Assembly (NCBI GenBank): GCA_947476825.1
Contig: CANJRV010000007.1
Location: 1-52,787, forward strand
Source of the DNA: Bacteroidota bacterium
Lineage (GTDB): Bacteria > Bacteroidota > Bacteroidia > Chitinophagales > Chitinophagaceae
Direction of reading: 5' to 3'
Length of the DNA: 52,787 nt
Notes under the pieces: model-generated
What the model was told of the DNA's origin: nothing
Database searches by the model: none
What the model saw: only the letters and a program-made list of their open reading frames with translations
In this document: positions 31,088-40,919 of the stretch, one piece after another
Numbering within the stretch: position 1 is the first letter of the stretch
Layout of the letters: the number at the start of each line of letters is the position of its first letter
Position numbers and translations under genes: made by a program

Positions 31088-31209
31088 ACACCTGCACCTA
31101 AAGACATAAGATGTCATTAGAAAATTAGTTTAGCTATAATTCACTGCATCTTTTGAACAAATAATCTACTTTTGATTTTTCGAATAATAAGACATAACCA
31201 TAATAATTT

Positions 31210-31746
31210 TTGTACATGCAACCAGAACAACTTCGCTACCCAATCGGACATTGTAATTACCCAACAGAATATACCGCAGACATGTTGCGTAATAGGTTGT
31301 TGGAAATAGAAACTTTTCCGAAAAGATTAGAATTGGCGGTACAACATTTAGACGAATATCAATTGCAAACTGCCTATCGCCCTGAAGGTTGGACAGTCAA
31401 TCAAGTGATCCATCATTGTGCAGACAGTCACATGAATGCAGTGTTACGAATCAAAATGGCATTGACAGAAGACAACCCAAGCATCAAGCCATATCAAGAA
31501 GCATTATGGGCTGAAACAGCCGACTATCAACTGCCTTACAACAATTCAATCACGTTGTTATTTTGCATTCATGAAAAATTAATTCGCATTTTACGAAGCT
31601 TAAATGAAGAAGAATTAAATCGAACGTATTATCACTCACAATACGAAAGGAGCTTTAGTATCAAAGACGTGATTTGCTTATATGCATGGCATGGCAATCA
31701 CCATTTAGCGCATATTACTTCCTTAAAAAATCGAATGAATTGGTAA
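31210..31746 (+). CDS. YfiT/DinB family bacillithiol transferase-like protein
   Basis: RYPIGHCNYP; YRPEGWTVNQVIHHCADSHMNA; AWHGNHHLAHI metal-binding His pattern. Confidence 0.85.
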   Translation: MYMQPEQLRYPIGHCNYPTEYTADMLRNRLLEIETFPKRLELAVQHLDEYQLQTAYRPEGWTVNQVIHHCADSHMNAVLRIKMALTEDNPSIKPYQEALWAETADYQLPYNNSITLLFCIHEKLIRILRSLNEEELNRTYYHSQYERSFSIKDVICLYAWHGNHHLAHITSLKNRMNW

Positions 31747-31769
31747 TCAGAAAAGATTATTTTTACCAG

Positions 31770-32120
31770 ATGAAAATAAAAATACTTGCTTTGTCCTTGC
31801 TTTTATTTGGTGCTTGTAATAATCGAAAAGTCACACAAGTTCATGTGACCAATAACAATTCCTTTCCGATTTCCTTTATCATTAAAGCAAATAATAGTAC
31901 CCAAACATTTTCTGGTATAAAACCAAAGACGGAGATGACGGGCGAATTTGATTGGACCAATATTCAAAAAGAAGATGGGCAATGGTTTTTGTTTGTTGAA
32001 AATGAAAATACACATGGCAGAGATTCATTCGCGCACGGTTATTTTACAAAAGGAGAATTAAGCAATTACCTCGATGCGATTAGTGAAGGAAGTCAATTGA
32101 AAGTAAAGGTGAGTGAGTAA
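31770..32120 (+). CDS. Putative small lipoprotein, unknown function
   Basis: MKIKILALSLLLFGAC lipobox. Confidence 0.6.
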   Translation: MKIKILALSLLLFGACNNRKVTQVHVTNNNSFPISFIIKANNSTQTFSGIKPKTEMTGEFDWTNIQKEDGQWFLFVENENTHGRDSFAHGYFTKGELSNYLDAISEGSQLKVKVSE

Positions 32121-32221
32121 TGGAGAATAGAGGAGGAAAACCTTAAGGTTTTGATGATTAAATTCACTTTCAGTTGCATATGTCAACATTAGAAATTTTA
32201 ACAAATAATCAAATTCAAATA

Positions 32222-32252
32222 TTTGGTCTCAATTACTAAATAATTACTTTTG
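32222..32252 (+). promoter_or_regulatory. Bacteroidota-type promoter (TTTG-N19-TAnnTTTG)
   Basis: TTTG at 32222-32225, 19-nt spacer, TACTTTTG at 32245-32252, 57 nt before ATG 32310. Confidence 0.5.
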
Positions 32253-32309
32253 ATGATTAAATTATCAAACCCCTTTCTACCGAACTTTCTATAAAAAAAA
32301 ATTCATCGT

Positions 32310-33137
32310 ATGCTAAAAAATGTTTTTATTATCGCTAGCCTCCTATTCACTTCCTTATGGACTTTCGCACAGACAGATACTATTTTTACCAATGCAGAAA
32401 AAATTGCATGCAGTGTAAAAGAAGTAAGTCAAGACGCCATTAAATTTGTTTACCCTGGTGAGGAAATGATCAATACAGTTTATAAAAATACAGTTCAAAA
32501 AATTGTGTTTAAATCTGGAAGAACACAAACTTTTGCTGAAGCCACCAATTTTAAAACAGTGAAAGGTGCAGAAGATTATGAAAATGTAAGTTTGACTTCG
32601 GTACAGAATGAAGTGAATGGACTTTTTAAATTAGGGGATGTAAGTGCGAAAGCAAAGGGCACTACAACCTTAGCAAGTATGGAAAAAGTAAAAGAACGTG
32701 CCTACAAAAAATTAAAAATTGTAGCTGCTATGATGGGTGCAAATATTATTTACTTGACACAAAATACAACAACAGGCAATCAACAAGGAAGCAAATACCA
32801 AGCAGGAAATTCTACAGAAACAAATCTTGCGGGAGTAGCCTATTCCAATCAATTACCAAGTTATGAAACCTTCAATAATTTAATCGGCACAAGGTCACAA
32901 TTTGAATGTGTAGAGATATTTAAAATGTCGCAAAGAGAACCTGATATGGATCAAAAAGATGTAAAAAAGAGTGTCCACATTTCAAAAATGTATAATGAAA
33001 GTGGGTTAATTATGGTAGATGCTGATATCGATGGTGTTAACTTCTCTACATTTCGTGTGATTCAATTTTATCCAAATGAATTTACATTAATGTATAAAGA
33101 TGGGGAGAGGATTTTTAATTACATCGTTCGATTGTAA
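32310..33137 (+). CDS. Secreted hypothetical protein
   Basis: Signal peptide MLKNVFIIASLLFTSLWTFAQ; intact 275-aa ORF. Confidence 0.6.
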   Translation: MLKNVFIIASLLFTSLWTFAQTDTIFTNAEKIACSVKEVSQDAIKFVYPGEEMINTVYKNTVQKIVFKSGRTQTFAEATNFKTVKGAEDYENVSLTSVQNEVNGLFKLGDVSAKAKGTTTLASMEKVKERAYKKLKIVAAMMGANIIYLTQNTTTGNQQGSKYQAGNSTETNLAGVAYSNQLPSYETFNNLIGTRSQFECVEIFKMSQREPDMDQKDVKKSVHISKMYNESGLIMVDADIDGVNFSTFRVIQFYPNEFTLMYKDGERIFNYIVRL

Positions 33138-33206
33138 TCAAGAATTACCCTATCAGATAAACCGCTATTTGATCATAAGATTTCTTTAATAAAAATATTT
33201 TTCTTT

Positions 33207-33749
33207 ATGGCGCATGAAATAACCAAGATGGAAATTGGATTAAGCAAAAACAAAATAATTAAACAATTGTTTGTTTCCATTTGTTTTATAGTCATTGGCA
33301 TTTGGTTATTGATAAAACCTCCAGTTATCAGTAATCCATATTTTGGTAACCCTACTGTTATCTTTTGCGGAGGAATTGCCTCAATTATATTATTCAGCAT
33401 TTTTGCTATTATGTATATCCAAAAGCTCAGAAGCTCTGCACTTGGATTAATCATTGACAAGCAAGGCATTACAGATAATTCAAGCGCGCTTTCTGTTGGA
33501 CTTATCGCATGGTCTGATATTGAAAACATTTCTGTGATGGAAATGTATAGACAAAAATTAATCATGATAAAAGTAAATAAACCAGAAGAATATATCGCAA
33601 GACAAGCCAATAGCATGAAAAGAAAGATGATGGAAATGAATTACAAAACGTATCACACGCCGATAAGTATAACATCCAATATTTTGCAAATCAAATTCGA
33701 CGAACTACTGCATAAGCTAACATCGGATTTAGAAAAGAGCAGAGCTTAA
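33207..33749 (+). CDS. STM3941-like membrane protein
   Basis: Two TM segments then GLIIDKQGITDNSSALSVGLIAWSDIENISV. Confidence 0.65.
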   Translation: MAHEITKMEIGLSKNKIIKQLFVSICFIVIGIWLLIKPPVISNPYFGNPTVIFCGGIASIILFSIFAIMYIQKLRSSALGLIIDKQGITDNSSALSVGLIAWSDIENISVMEMYRQKLIMIKVNKPEEYIARQANSMKRKMMEMNYKTYHTPISITSNILQIKFDELLHKLTSDLEKSRA

Positions 33750-33788
33750 TGAATTTGGATACACAAAACATTTCATCTTACATACACC

Positions 33789-34532
33789 TTGAAATCATTC
33801 AACATTAAATTAGCCTGCTTCTTTGCTACATGCAGTGTTGTTTGTCTATTCATTTTCACTTCATATAACAATGCGGATGATGAAAGATTCATCACCAAAA
33901 TCATTGACCCAAAATCAGGCAATGTAGAATTCTACTTGAAAGACAATCAAGGTCAATTTATTCATAATTTTAGCAACTTAAAAACGTATGTAGAGGGTCA
34001 ACAAAAAACCTTGTTATTCGCCATGAACGGTGGCATGTATCAAAAAGATTTTTCACCACAAGGACTCTATATTGAAAACCAAAAACTAATTAAAAAAATA
34101 GATCATGCCAATGGTGGTGGAAATTTTTATTTAAAACCAAATGGCATTTTTTATTTGACCATGAATCATGAAGCTAAAATTTGCAAAACAGAAAATTTCA
34201 AAAACGATAAACACATAAAATACGCCACACAATCAGGACCTATGCTGGTAATAAATGGACAAATACATCCAGCGTTTATCAAAGGTTCTAGCAATGTAAA
34301 CATCAGAAATGGTGTGGGCATTTTACCAAACCATCAGATTATTTTCGCCATGTCAAAAAAGGAAATAAACTTTTATGACTTTGCAGAATTTTTCAAAAGT
34401 TTAGGTTGCCAACAAGCTTTATATCTTGATGGCTTTGTTTCGAGAACTTATTTACCAGAAAAAAAATGGATACAAGAAGATGGAAATTTTGGAGTTATGA
34501 TTGGCTGGACAAAAGCAAAAAATGGGAAATAA
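33789..34532 (+). CDS. Phosphodiester glycosidase family protein (DUF2233/NAGPA-like); TTG start
   Basis: FAMNGGMYQKDFSPQGLYIENQ; ATQSGPMLVINGQ; LYLDGFVSRTY. Confidence 0.85.
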   Translation: MKSFNIKLACFFATCSVVCLFIFTSYNNADDERFITKIIDPKSGNVEFYLKDNQGQFIHNFSNLKTYVEGQQKTLLFAMNGGMYQKDFSPQGLYIENQKLIKKIDHANGGGNFYLKPNGIFYLTMNHEAKICKTENFKNDKHIKYATQSGPMLVINGQIHPAFIKGSSNVNIRNGVGILPNHQIIFAMSKKEINFYDFAEFFKSLGCQQALYLDGFVSRTYLPEKKWIQEDGNFGVMIGWTKAKNGK

Positions 34533-34604
34533 TAAATTCAGAATACTGGCTTCCCTTTGCATGCAAATCGGTGTATTTAAATTGGAGATTCTAATGATGA
34601 ACTA

Positions 34605-34790
34605 GCAAATGGCCTTGGATAGTTTGGCGTAAAAAAATGGAGAGATCGGCGAACAAATCGTCCCTATTTGAGCAACCGACGTTAGGAGGATTGTGAGTTT
34701 GGACGATTTGCGTCGAGCACGAACATTTTTTAGCTAAACTATCCACAGCCTTGACCTTTTGGTTCTTTTGTGTCAAGACAAAAGAACAAA
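34605..34790 (-). repeat. Structured dispersed-type element with nested inverted repeats
   Basis: Outer arms 34611-34639/34724-34750 (ggccttggatagttt / aaactatccacagcc), inner arms 34654-34663/34701-34710 (caaatcgtcc/ggacgatttg), hairpin 34763-34786 (ttcttttgt-gtcaag-acaaaagaa). Confidence 0.7.
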
Positions 34791-34907
34791 ACATTATTAG
34801 TATCAACAATTTCATATTCGTCCAAGTAGAAGAAAACTGAAACGTAGTTTTTGACAAAAAAAATGCTAATGGCAATTTACTTCTAAGCTATTACCTTTGC
34901 GCCCTTT

Positions 34908-36500
34908 ATGAAATATACTCAAGAGATAGAAAAACGCAAAACCTTTGCTATCATTTCGCATCCCGATGCAGGAAAAACAACCTTAACCGAAAAATTTTTA
35001 CTATTTGGTGGAGCCATTCAAACCGCTGGTGCCGTAAAATCAAATAAAATAAAAAAACATGCTACTTCCGATTTCATGGAAATTGAAAGACAACGTGGAA
35101 TCTCCGTTGCCACTTCAGTAATGAGTTTTGAATATAAAGACAAACTAATTAATTTATTGGATACGCCCGGCCACAAAGACTTTGCGGAAGATACGTATAG
35201 AACCTTGACAGCTGTCGATAGCGTTGTATTAGTGATAGACTGTGTGAAAGGCGTTGAAACACAAACCGAAAAATTAATGGAAGTCTGTCGAATGAGAGAC
35301 ACCCCAGTTATTATTTTTATCAATAAAATGGATCGTGATGGAAGAAACCCATTTGATTTATTAGAAGAAGTAGAAAAAAAACTAAACATCAAAACCCAAC
35401 CACTTTCATGGCCTATCAACATGGGTAGAGATTTTAAAGGCGTTTATAATATCCACAATAAAAGCTTACTGACATTTGGCGCGCACCAAAAAGCAACTGA
35501 TGAAGACATGATTGCCCTACCCGATTTGAGTACAGAGAAGTTGGTAGACATTATCGGTGAAAAAGACGCAGCTTCTCTAAGAGAGGATATGGAATTAATC
35601 AATGGTGTATATACTTCCTTTGATACAGAAGCTTATTTAAAAGGAGAATTAGCACCAGTATTTTTTGGAAGTGCGGTTAATAATTTCGGCATCAAAGATT
35701 TGCTTGATACATTCATAGAAATCGCGCCTTCGCCAAAACCACGAATGACGGATAAGCGAGAAGTGAAGGCAGATGAAGAAAAATTTACAGGCTTTGTATT
35801 TAAAATCCATGCGAATATCGATCCACGTCATCGCGACCGGGTTGCATTTTTAAGAATTTGCTCTGGTAAATTTGAACGCAATACCTTTTATCACCATGTT
35901 CGGTCTGATAAAAAAGTTCGTTTTAGCAATCCGTATACTTTTTTAGCCAGAGAAAAAAATGTGATAGACGATGCTTTTCCAGGCGATGTGGTAGGCTTGT
36001 TTGATACTGGAACTTTCAAAATTGGTGACACCATAACCCAAGGCGAAGAAATAAATTACGTTGGTATTCCGAGTTTTTCACCGGAAATATTTAAGGAGCT
36101 CGTGAACAATGATCCAATGAAAACGAAACAAATGGAGAAAGGTATTCGTCAATTAACGGATGAAGGTGTAGCGCAATTATTTACACAACATGGAGGCAAT
36201 AGAAAAATTATTGGTTGTGTAGGTGATTTGCAATTTGAAGTGATTCAATATCGTTTGTTACAAGAATATGGCGCTGCTTGTAGCTTCAGAACTTTGCCAT
36301 TTTTCAAAGCCTGTTGGATACAAGGTGAACGCCAAAAAGTAGATGATTTTATTCGATTCAAACAAGCCAATATTGTAGAAGACAAAGAAGGTCATTTGGT
36401 TTATCTTGCAGAAAGTGAATGGTATTTAAATACAGAAAGAACAAATAATCCTGGGATTAAATTTTACATCACCAATGATTTTGAACATGAGTTGGCGTAA
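34908..36500 (+). CDS. prfC: Peptide chain release factor 3
   Basis: [65 protein letters not shown]. Confidence 0.96.
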   Translation: MKYTQEIEKRKTFAIISHPDAGKTTLTEKFLLFGGAIQTAGAVKSNKIKKHATSDFMEIERQRGISVATSVMSFEYKDKLINLLDTPGHKDFAEDTYRTLTAVDSVVLVIDCVKGVETQTEKLMEVCRMRDTPVIIFINKMDRDGRNPFDLLEEVEKKLNIKTQPLSWPINMGRDFKGVYNIHNKSLLTFGAHQKATDEDMIALPDLSTEKLVDIIGEKDAASLREDMELINGVYTSFDTEAYLKGELAPVFFGSAVNNFGIKDLLDTFIEIAPSPKPRMTDKREVKADEEKFTGFVFKIHANIDPRHRDRVAFLRICSGKFERNTFYHHVRSDKKVRFSNPYTFLAREKNVIDDAFPGDVVGLFDTGTFKIGDTITQGEEINYVGIPSFSPEIFKELVNNDPMKTKQMEKGIRQLTDEGVAQLFTQHGGNRKIIGCVGDLQFEVIQYRLLQEYGAACSFRTLPFFKACWIQGERQKVDDFIRFKQANIVEDKEGHLVYLAESEWYLNTERTNNPGIKFYITNDFEHELA

Positions 36501-36693
36501 GCTTGCTTAAAGAGTCCTACTATCCTTCAATACATTTCCATTCTTGCAGTGTGTGCTGCTAAGGTAATCTTGCAGCTGAGTAAAATTTTTGTGAGGCAAA
36601 ATGCGATTGCAATTGTTCAATGTGCCTGTGGTGGGCATACTTTAGAGAAGAATTAAAAATGATATTCAAAAAGTGAACTTTCATTGCCGGTGC

Positions 36694-36774
36694 ATTGCGG
36701 CAACGATTGTAGTGAAAATCCTTTTTGCTTGCTCTGAAGCAAAAAGATTGGAGCGAAAAGCGTGTGTGCCGCCC
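36694..36774 (+). repeat. Approximately 80-nt imperfect palindromic repeat, family B copy 3
   Basis: attgcggcaacgattgtagtgaaaatcctttttgcttgctctgaagcaaaaagattggagcgaaaagcgtgtgtgccgccc. Confidence 0.85.
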
Positions 36775-36792
36775 AAAATATTTTTTTATTAT

Positions 36793-37107
36793 TTAATCCG
36801 AAACCTTATCGCGCAAAACACTCAACACAAAATCTATTGCCGAATTAAAAATGGACGAACTAGAAACTTGCGTTTGTTCCATTGCTTTTTCAGTAAAAAC
36901 GGAAGAAGTATCTACAGATGTATTCAATGAAGGCAAGGCAATGTGCAGTGTTACTAAAAGTATAAATACAGAAACAAATGAAACAGTCAATTTTTTTAAC
37001 AATGCCAAGCGATTGTTCATATACGCAATTACGGCAAGGGCTACTAACATGATTAAGATAATCCACATACCATTTATCATAAACCAACTATTCTGAATGT
37101 AGTGCAT
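36793..37107 (-). CDS. Hypothetical membrane protein
   Basis: 104-aa ORF with two predicted TM segments. Confidence 0.45.
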   Translation of the reverse strand: MHYIQNSWFMINGMWIILIMLVALAVIAYMNNRLALLKKLTVSFVSVFILLVTLHIALPSLNTSVDTSSVFTEKAMEQTQVSSSSIFNSAIDFVLSVLRDKVSD

Positions 37108-37208
37108 GATGTTTCAATTTTGATTTCCAAATATAAGGGTTATTTAAAAAGTTTAGCAAACTTTCTAGATTATTTATTCAAAATGAGTATATTTTTGTGA
37201 ACGTATCC

Positions 37209-37538
37209 ATGAAAAAAATCTACATCCTGCTTTTTATTATCCTTTGCAACCTACAATTATTTGGCGGTAGCGATGAGCAGAAGTTATTTTCTATGTTTCC
37301 AATTCCTTTACACGTAAGCAAACTTACCATCAAATTAAATAATTTCAATTCAGGAATTGCCCGAATAGAATTGCGCAATTTAATAGGCAAGAAACTAATA
37401 GACAAGCCATTTCCAGCTGGTTCTGACGAAGTCTATTTTGAAGAAATGGACGCTTACCCAAATGGTGTTTATGTTGTTATTGCAAAAGACGGCAATGGCA
37501 AAATTTTAGAAACATCCAAACTTATCATTAATAAATAA
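37209..37538 (+). CDS. Secreted protein consisting of signal peptide plus a T9SS CTD-like domain
   Basis: MKKIYILLFIILCNLQLFG signal; LTIKLNNFNSGIARIELRNLIGKKLIDKPFPAG...YPNGVYVVIAKDGNGKILETSKLIINK resembles T9SS type A sorting domains. Confidence 0.6.
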   Translation: MKKIYILLFIILCNLQLFGGSDEQKLFSMFPIPLHVSKLTIKLNNFNSGIARIELRNLIGKKLIDKPFPAGSDEVYFEEMDAYPNGVYVVIAKDGNGKILETSKLIINK

Positions 37539-37543
37539 AATAC

Positions 37544-38287
37544 ATGCGTTCAACGAAATCGCTCATCTACGGCAGAAACCCCGTGTTAGAAGCATTGCAA
37601 AATAAAAAACCTCTAGACAGAATATTGATGCACCATACCATCAGTGGCGACAATATTGGTGATATTATCCGTCTAGCTAAAGAGGCCAATACCCCTATAG
37701 TGCGTGTACCTATGGAAAAGTTGAATGCCATGGTAAGAGGTGTTCATCAAGGTATCATTGCCTATGGTGCTATTGTTGACTACACCCCTTTACAAGATGT
37801 CATTTCTCACTTGTACGACCAAGGCAAAACGCCATTACTCCTTTTGCTCGATGGCATTACAGATGTTAGAAATACTGGTGCAATTATTCGCAGTGCAGTA
37901 TGTTGCGGTGTGGATGCCATTCTTTTTACAGAAAAAAATTCAGCACCATTACATGAAGACATGGTCAAGACTTCCGCTGGCGCCATGATGCAAATTACAT
38001 TTTGTAGAGAACGCAATATTTCAACTGTGTTGGATACCTTAAAATTAAATGGCATTAAAATATTTTCAACCGATTTACAAGCCAAAACTTCTTTATTAGA
38101 CATTGATTTCAAAACCCCGTGCTGCATCGTTTTAGGTGCTGAAGAAAAAGGAATTTCAAGGTCTACACAAGAACAATGTGATGAAACTTTTTGCATTCCG
38201 ATGGTTGGTGATTTTGATAGCCTGAATGTTTCTGTAGCCGCTGGCATCATTTGTTTTGAAGCCATGAAACAAAAAATGAAAGCCTAA
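37544..38287 (+). CDS. rlmB: 23S rRNA (guanosine(2251)-2'-O)-methyltransferase RlmB (SpoU family)
   Basis: IYGRNPVLEAL; LLDGITDVRNTGAIIRSAVCCGVDAILF; VLGAEEKGISRSTQEQCDETFCIPMVGDFDSLNVSVAAGI. Confidence 0.93.
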   Translation: MRSTKSLIYGRNPVLEALQNKKPLDRILMHHTISGDNIGDIIRLAKEANTPIVRVPMEKLNAMVRGVHQGIIAYGAIVDYTPLQDVISHLYDQGKTPLLLLLDGITDVRNTGAIIRSAVCCGVDAILFTEKNSAPLHEDMVKTSAGAMMQITFCRERNISTVLDTLKLNGIKIFSTDLQAKTSLLDIDFKTPCCIVLGAEEKGISRSTQEQCDETFCIPMVGDFDSLNVSVAAGIICFEAMKQKMKA

Positions 38288-38303
38288 TTTTATTTCACCC
38301 TAT

Positions 38304-38334
38304 TTTGTAATTTCATCTTTAACCAGCATCTTTG
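38304..38334 (+). promoter_or_regulatory. Bacteroidota-type promoter candidate
   Basis: TTTG (38304-38307)-N19-CATCTTTG (38327-38334), one mismatch to TAnnTTTG, just before ATG 38339. Confidence 0.4.
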
Positions 38335-38338
38335 TGAC

Positions 38339-38638
38339 ATGCAAAAAGATCATTTTTTCTTAGGCTTTTTATTGGGAATAATGGTTCCAATGATTGGCAT
38401 ATTCTTTTTTTATTTATTCAAATTCATGCCAGATAATTTATCTTTTACTGATTTTTTATTTTTAATAAAATCCAATCAGTACATGATTCCAAAAATTATT
38501 TCACTAGGTCTTTTGGCAACTATTCCTTTGATTACTTTTTACAAAAACAGGAAATTACATACTACCTTAAAAGGAATTTTTGTAGCCATCATGCTGTATG
38601 GTATCGTTGCTGTATTGTATAAATTCAATATGCTATAA
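38339..38638 (+). CDS. Small membrane protein upstream of lpxB
   Basis: 99-aa ORF with three predicted TM helices; stop overlaps lpxB start. Confidence 0.6.
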   Translation: MQKDHFFLGFLLGIMVPMIGIFFFYLFKFMPDNLSFTDFLFLIKSNQYMIPKIISLGLLATIPLITFYKNRKLHTTLKGIFVAIMLYGIVAVLYKFNML

Positions 38639-39762
38639 TGAAATTTTTTATCATTGCAGGAGAAGCAAGTGGCGATTTGCATGGCAGCAATTTAGTGATT
38701 GAATTATTGAAGCAAAACCCTCATGCAACATGTGTAGGATGGGGAGGCGACAAGATGAAAGCAGCGGGCGTTGACATTCTCAAGCCCATCACAGAGCTTG
38801 CATTCATGGGCTTTGTAGAAGTATTAATGAATCTTACTTCCATTCTTAAAAACTTTAAAACTTGCAAAGAGCAAATCACAAATTTCCAACCTGATGTAGT
38901 GATTTTGATAGATTATCCGGGCTTTAATTTACGTATGGCAACTTGGGCAAAAAAACAAGGATACAAAACAGCGTATTATATTTCACCTACCATTTGGGCG
39001 TGGAAAGAAAATAGAGTGCATTCCATAAAAAAGTATGTAGACCGAATGATTTGCATTTTACCGTTTGAAAAAGCCTTTTACGCAAAATGGAATTACACTG
39101 TCGATTACGTAGGAAATCCAACGGCTGAAGTCATTGCAAAAGAAAAATTAATCCCCTCATCTATTCAAGAAAAAAAAATAATTGCATTATTGCCTGGTAG
39201 TCGCAAACAAGAAATCAACAAAATGTTGCCAATTATGCTAGAGGCCATTCGCGCCTATCCAGACTATAAAATCATTATTGCACAAGCCCCAAATATACAA
39301 AAAGAAGTATATGCGTCTTTCCTTCAAAATGATGCTGTAAGCTTATTACAGCACAAAACGTATGACATTCTCAAAGTTGCTTCCCTTGCATTAGTTACTT
39401 CTGGTACTGCTACCTTAGAAACCGCATTATTTGGTGTACCACAAGTGGTATGTTATATCGCGAATCCAATATCTTATGCGATAGCAAAGCAATTTGTAAA
39501 AGTGAAATACATATCACTTATCAATTTGATATTGAATAAGGAAAGCGTAAAAGAATTGATACAAGCTGATTTGACCGTTGAAGCACTGCAACAAGAAATC
39601 AATTTATTGATTCATGACGAAAAACGGAAAACGAATTTGGCGAATGATTATAAAGCATTAGAAAGCGTTTTACATGAAGGTAATGCCAGCGAAAATGTAG
39701 CGAAAATAATATATAGGTTAGCCTTTGATAAATCTAACCAACAAAACAATCAAGGCAATTAA
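38638..39762 (+). CDS. lpxB: Lipid-A-disaccharide synthase
   Basis: [81 protein letters not shown]. Confidence 0.95.
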   Translation: MKFFIIAGEASGDLHGSNLVIELLKQNPHATCVGWGGDKMKAAGVDILKPITELAFMGFVEVLMNLTSILKNFKTCKEQITNFQPDVVILIDYPGFNLRMATWAKKQGYKTAYYISPTIWAWKENRVHSIKKYVDRMICILPFEKAFYAKWNYTVDYVGNPTAEVIAKEKLIPSSIQEKKIIALLPGSRKQEINKMLPIMLEAIRAYPDYKIIIAQAPNIQKEVYASFLQNDAVSLLQHKTYDILKVASLALVTSGTATLETALFGVPQVVCYIANPISYAIAKQFVKVKYISLINLILNKESVKELIQADLTVEALQQEINLLIHDEKRKTNLANDYKALESVLHEGNASENVAKIIYRLAFDKSNQQNNQGN

Positions 39763-39891
39763 AAACATCATAATTGAAATTCGATTCATACCATGCATCA
39801 GTTTGATATTGGTATTGTTAGGTGCATCTTTATCCTTTTTTTTAATGTACAAATAAGTTAGTATTTGACTCCACATGCTTGGTTGTTTCAT
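39718..39891 (-). CDS. 57-aa membrane protein (DUF6728-like), below the supplied ORF-track cutoff
   Basis: [57 protein letters not shown]; single C-terminal TM. Confidence 0.65.
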   Translation of the reverse strand: MKQPSMWSQILTYLYIKKKDKDAPNNTNIKLMHGMNRISIMMFLIALIVLLVRFIKG

Positions 39892-39983
39892 GCATCAAAT
39901 TTACTTCCATTATTTTAAATATGTAAACTATATTTGCCCCCTACTCCAGTTTGATATTCATTATTGACATTCAAATTAAAAAC

Positions 39984-40056
<73 letters not shown>

Positions 40057-40062
40057 CGGAAC

Positions 40063-40136
40063 AGAAAGAGAAAGAAAAAGAGAATGAGAATGAAGTACAA
40101 AATTCTTTCTCTTTCTCCTACTCTTTCTCTTTTTTA
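40063..40136 (+). terminator. Long purine/pyrimidine hairpin, likely terminator of tRNA-Ala
   Basis: agaaagagaaagaaaaagagaatgagaatgaa ... attctttctctttctcctactctttctctttttta. Confidence 0.6.
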
Positions 40137-40210
40137 TTTCAATCAAATTTAGTGTTCTAAAATTGAAAAATAATCATTCGAAAGATTCGACTTTGCAATG
40201 ATGCTTCCAC

Positions 40211-40313
40211 CCGAACAGCAGATCCGCCATAAAGATTTTCCTCTTTATGGCGTTTTTCATTAGCGTATTGCTATTTCTTGGTATGGCAACAGAGGCTCGA
40301 AGTCTGCTATACC
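40211..40313 (+). repeat. tRNA-downstream hairpin repeat, family C copy 3
   Basis: cagcagatccgccataaaga-6nt-tctttatggcgtttttcattagcgtattgctatttcttggtatggcaacagaggctcgaagtctgct; 11-bp stem 40225-40235/40242-40252. Confidence 0.75.
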
Positions 40314-40430
40314 ACTTAACACTCATTTCCCCTCTTTATGACGTTATTGTGTTCATGAAATAAAGGAATGTAGGCATGAAATCTACATTATTTTGACATA
40401 TCGCTATATCGATATTGGTTGATAAAAGCC
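40314..40430 (+). repeat. tRNA-downstream hairpin repeat, family C copy 4 (degraded)
   Basis: ctctttatgacgttattgtgttcatgaaataaaggaatgtaggcatgaaatctacattattttgacatatcgctatatcg aligns with the reverse complement of copy 2. Confidence 0.55.
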
Positions 40431-40458
40431 AATTGCTTTTTGTAGAAAATATTACAAT

Positions 40459-40788
40459 ATGCCACTCCCGTTTTGTGTTTACATTCTATTCAGCGAAAAA
40501 GATTAATTCTTATACATTGGCTTTACTACTAATATTCAAAATCGTTTGCTAAACCATAATTCTGGAGGTACAAAAAGCACTTCACCCAAAAGACCATTGG
40601 AATTAATTTTCTACGAGTATTATCTATTTGAAAAAGATGCCCGGAATAGAGAAATGTATTTTATAACCACCTCAGGTAAAAAGGCAATCAAATATATGTT
40701 GATTGGAACACTAGAAAAAATGGGGTATACCGGAAAGAAAATTGAGATGGGTTTTATAATCGCCAATACACCACAAGCATTTTATTGA
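40459..40788 (+). pseudogene. GIY-YIG endonuclease-like protein interrupted by in-frame TAA (40504-40506)
   Basis: In-frame PFCVYILFSEKD*FLYIGFTTNIQNRLLNHNSGGTKSTSPKRPLELIFYEYYLFEKDARNREMYF. Confidence 0.75.
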
Positions 40789-40809
40789 ATAGCTTTATTT
40801 TTAGCTGAC

Positions 40810-40838
40810 GAATTGCTATATCGTAGTATAGTAATACA
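40810..40838 (+). repeat. Family C partial copy (palindromic module)
   Basis: ttgctatatcgtagtatagtaa matches tcgctatatcgtggtatagcga (reverse complement of the copy 2 module). Confidence 0.45.
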
Positions 40839-40919
40839 TCTTTTACCAATTATTTCATTAAAAAAAAAGTATTATTCATTTTATAAATAATACTTTAAGA
40901 ATGCCATTAAGAAAAAAAA

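Noticed and set aside
34591-34875. 94-aa minus-strand ORF
   Set aside because: Overlaps the nested inverted-repeat element; more likely incidental than a conserved protein.
35018-35422. 134-aa minus-strand ORF inside prfC
   Set aside because: Antisense shadow of a clear housekeeping gene; no recognisable motifs.
36673-36930. 85-aa plus-strand ORF
   Set aside because: Derived from family B palindrome copy 3 and antisense to 36793-37107.
37807-38265. 152-aa minus-strand ORF inside rlmB
   Set aside because: Antisense to rlmB; no family features.
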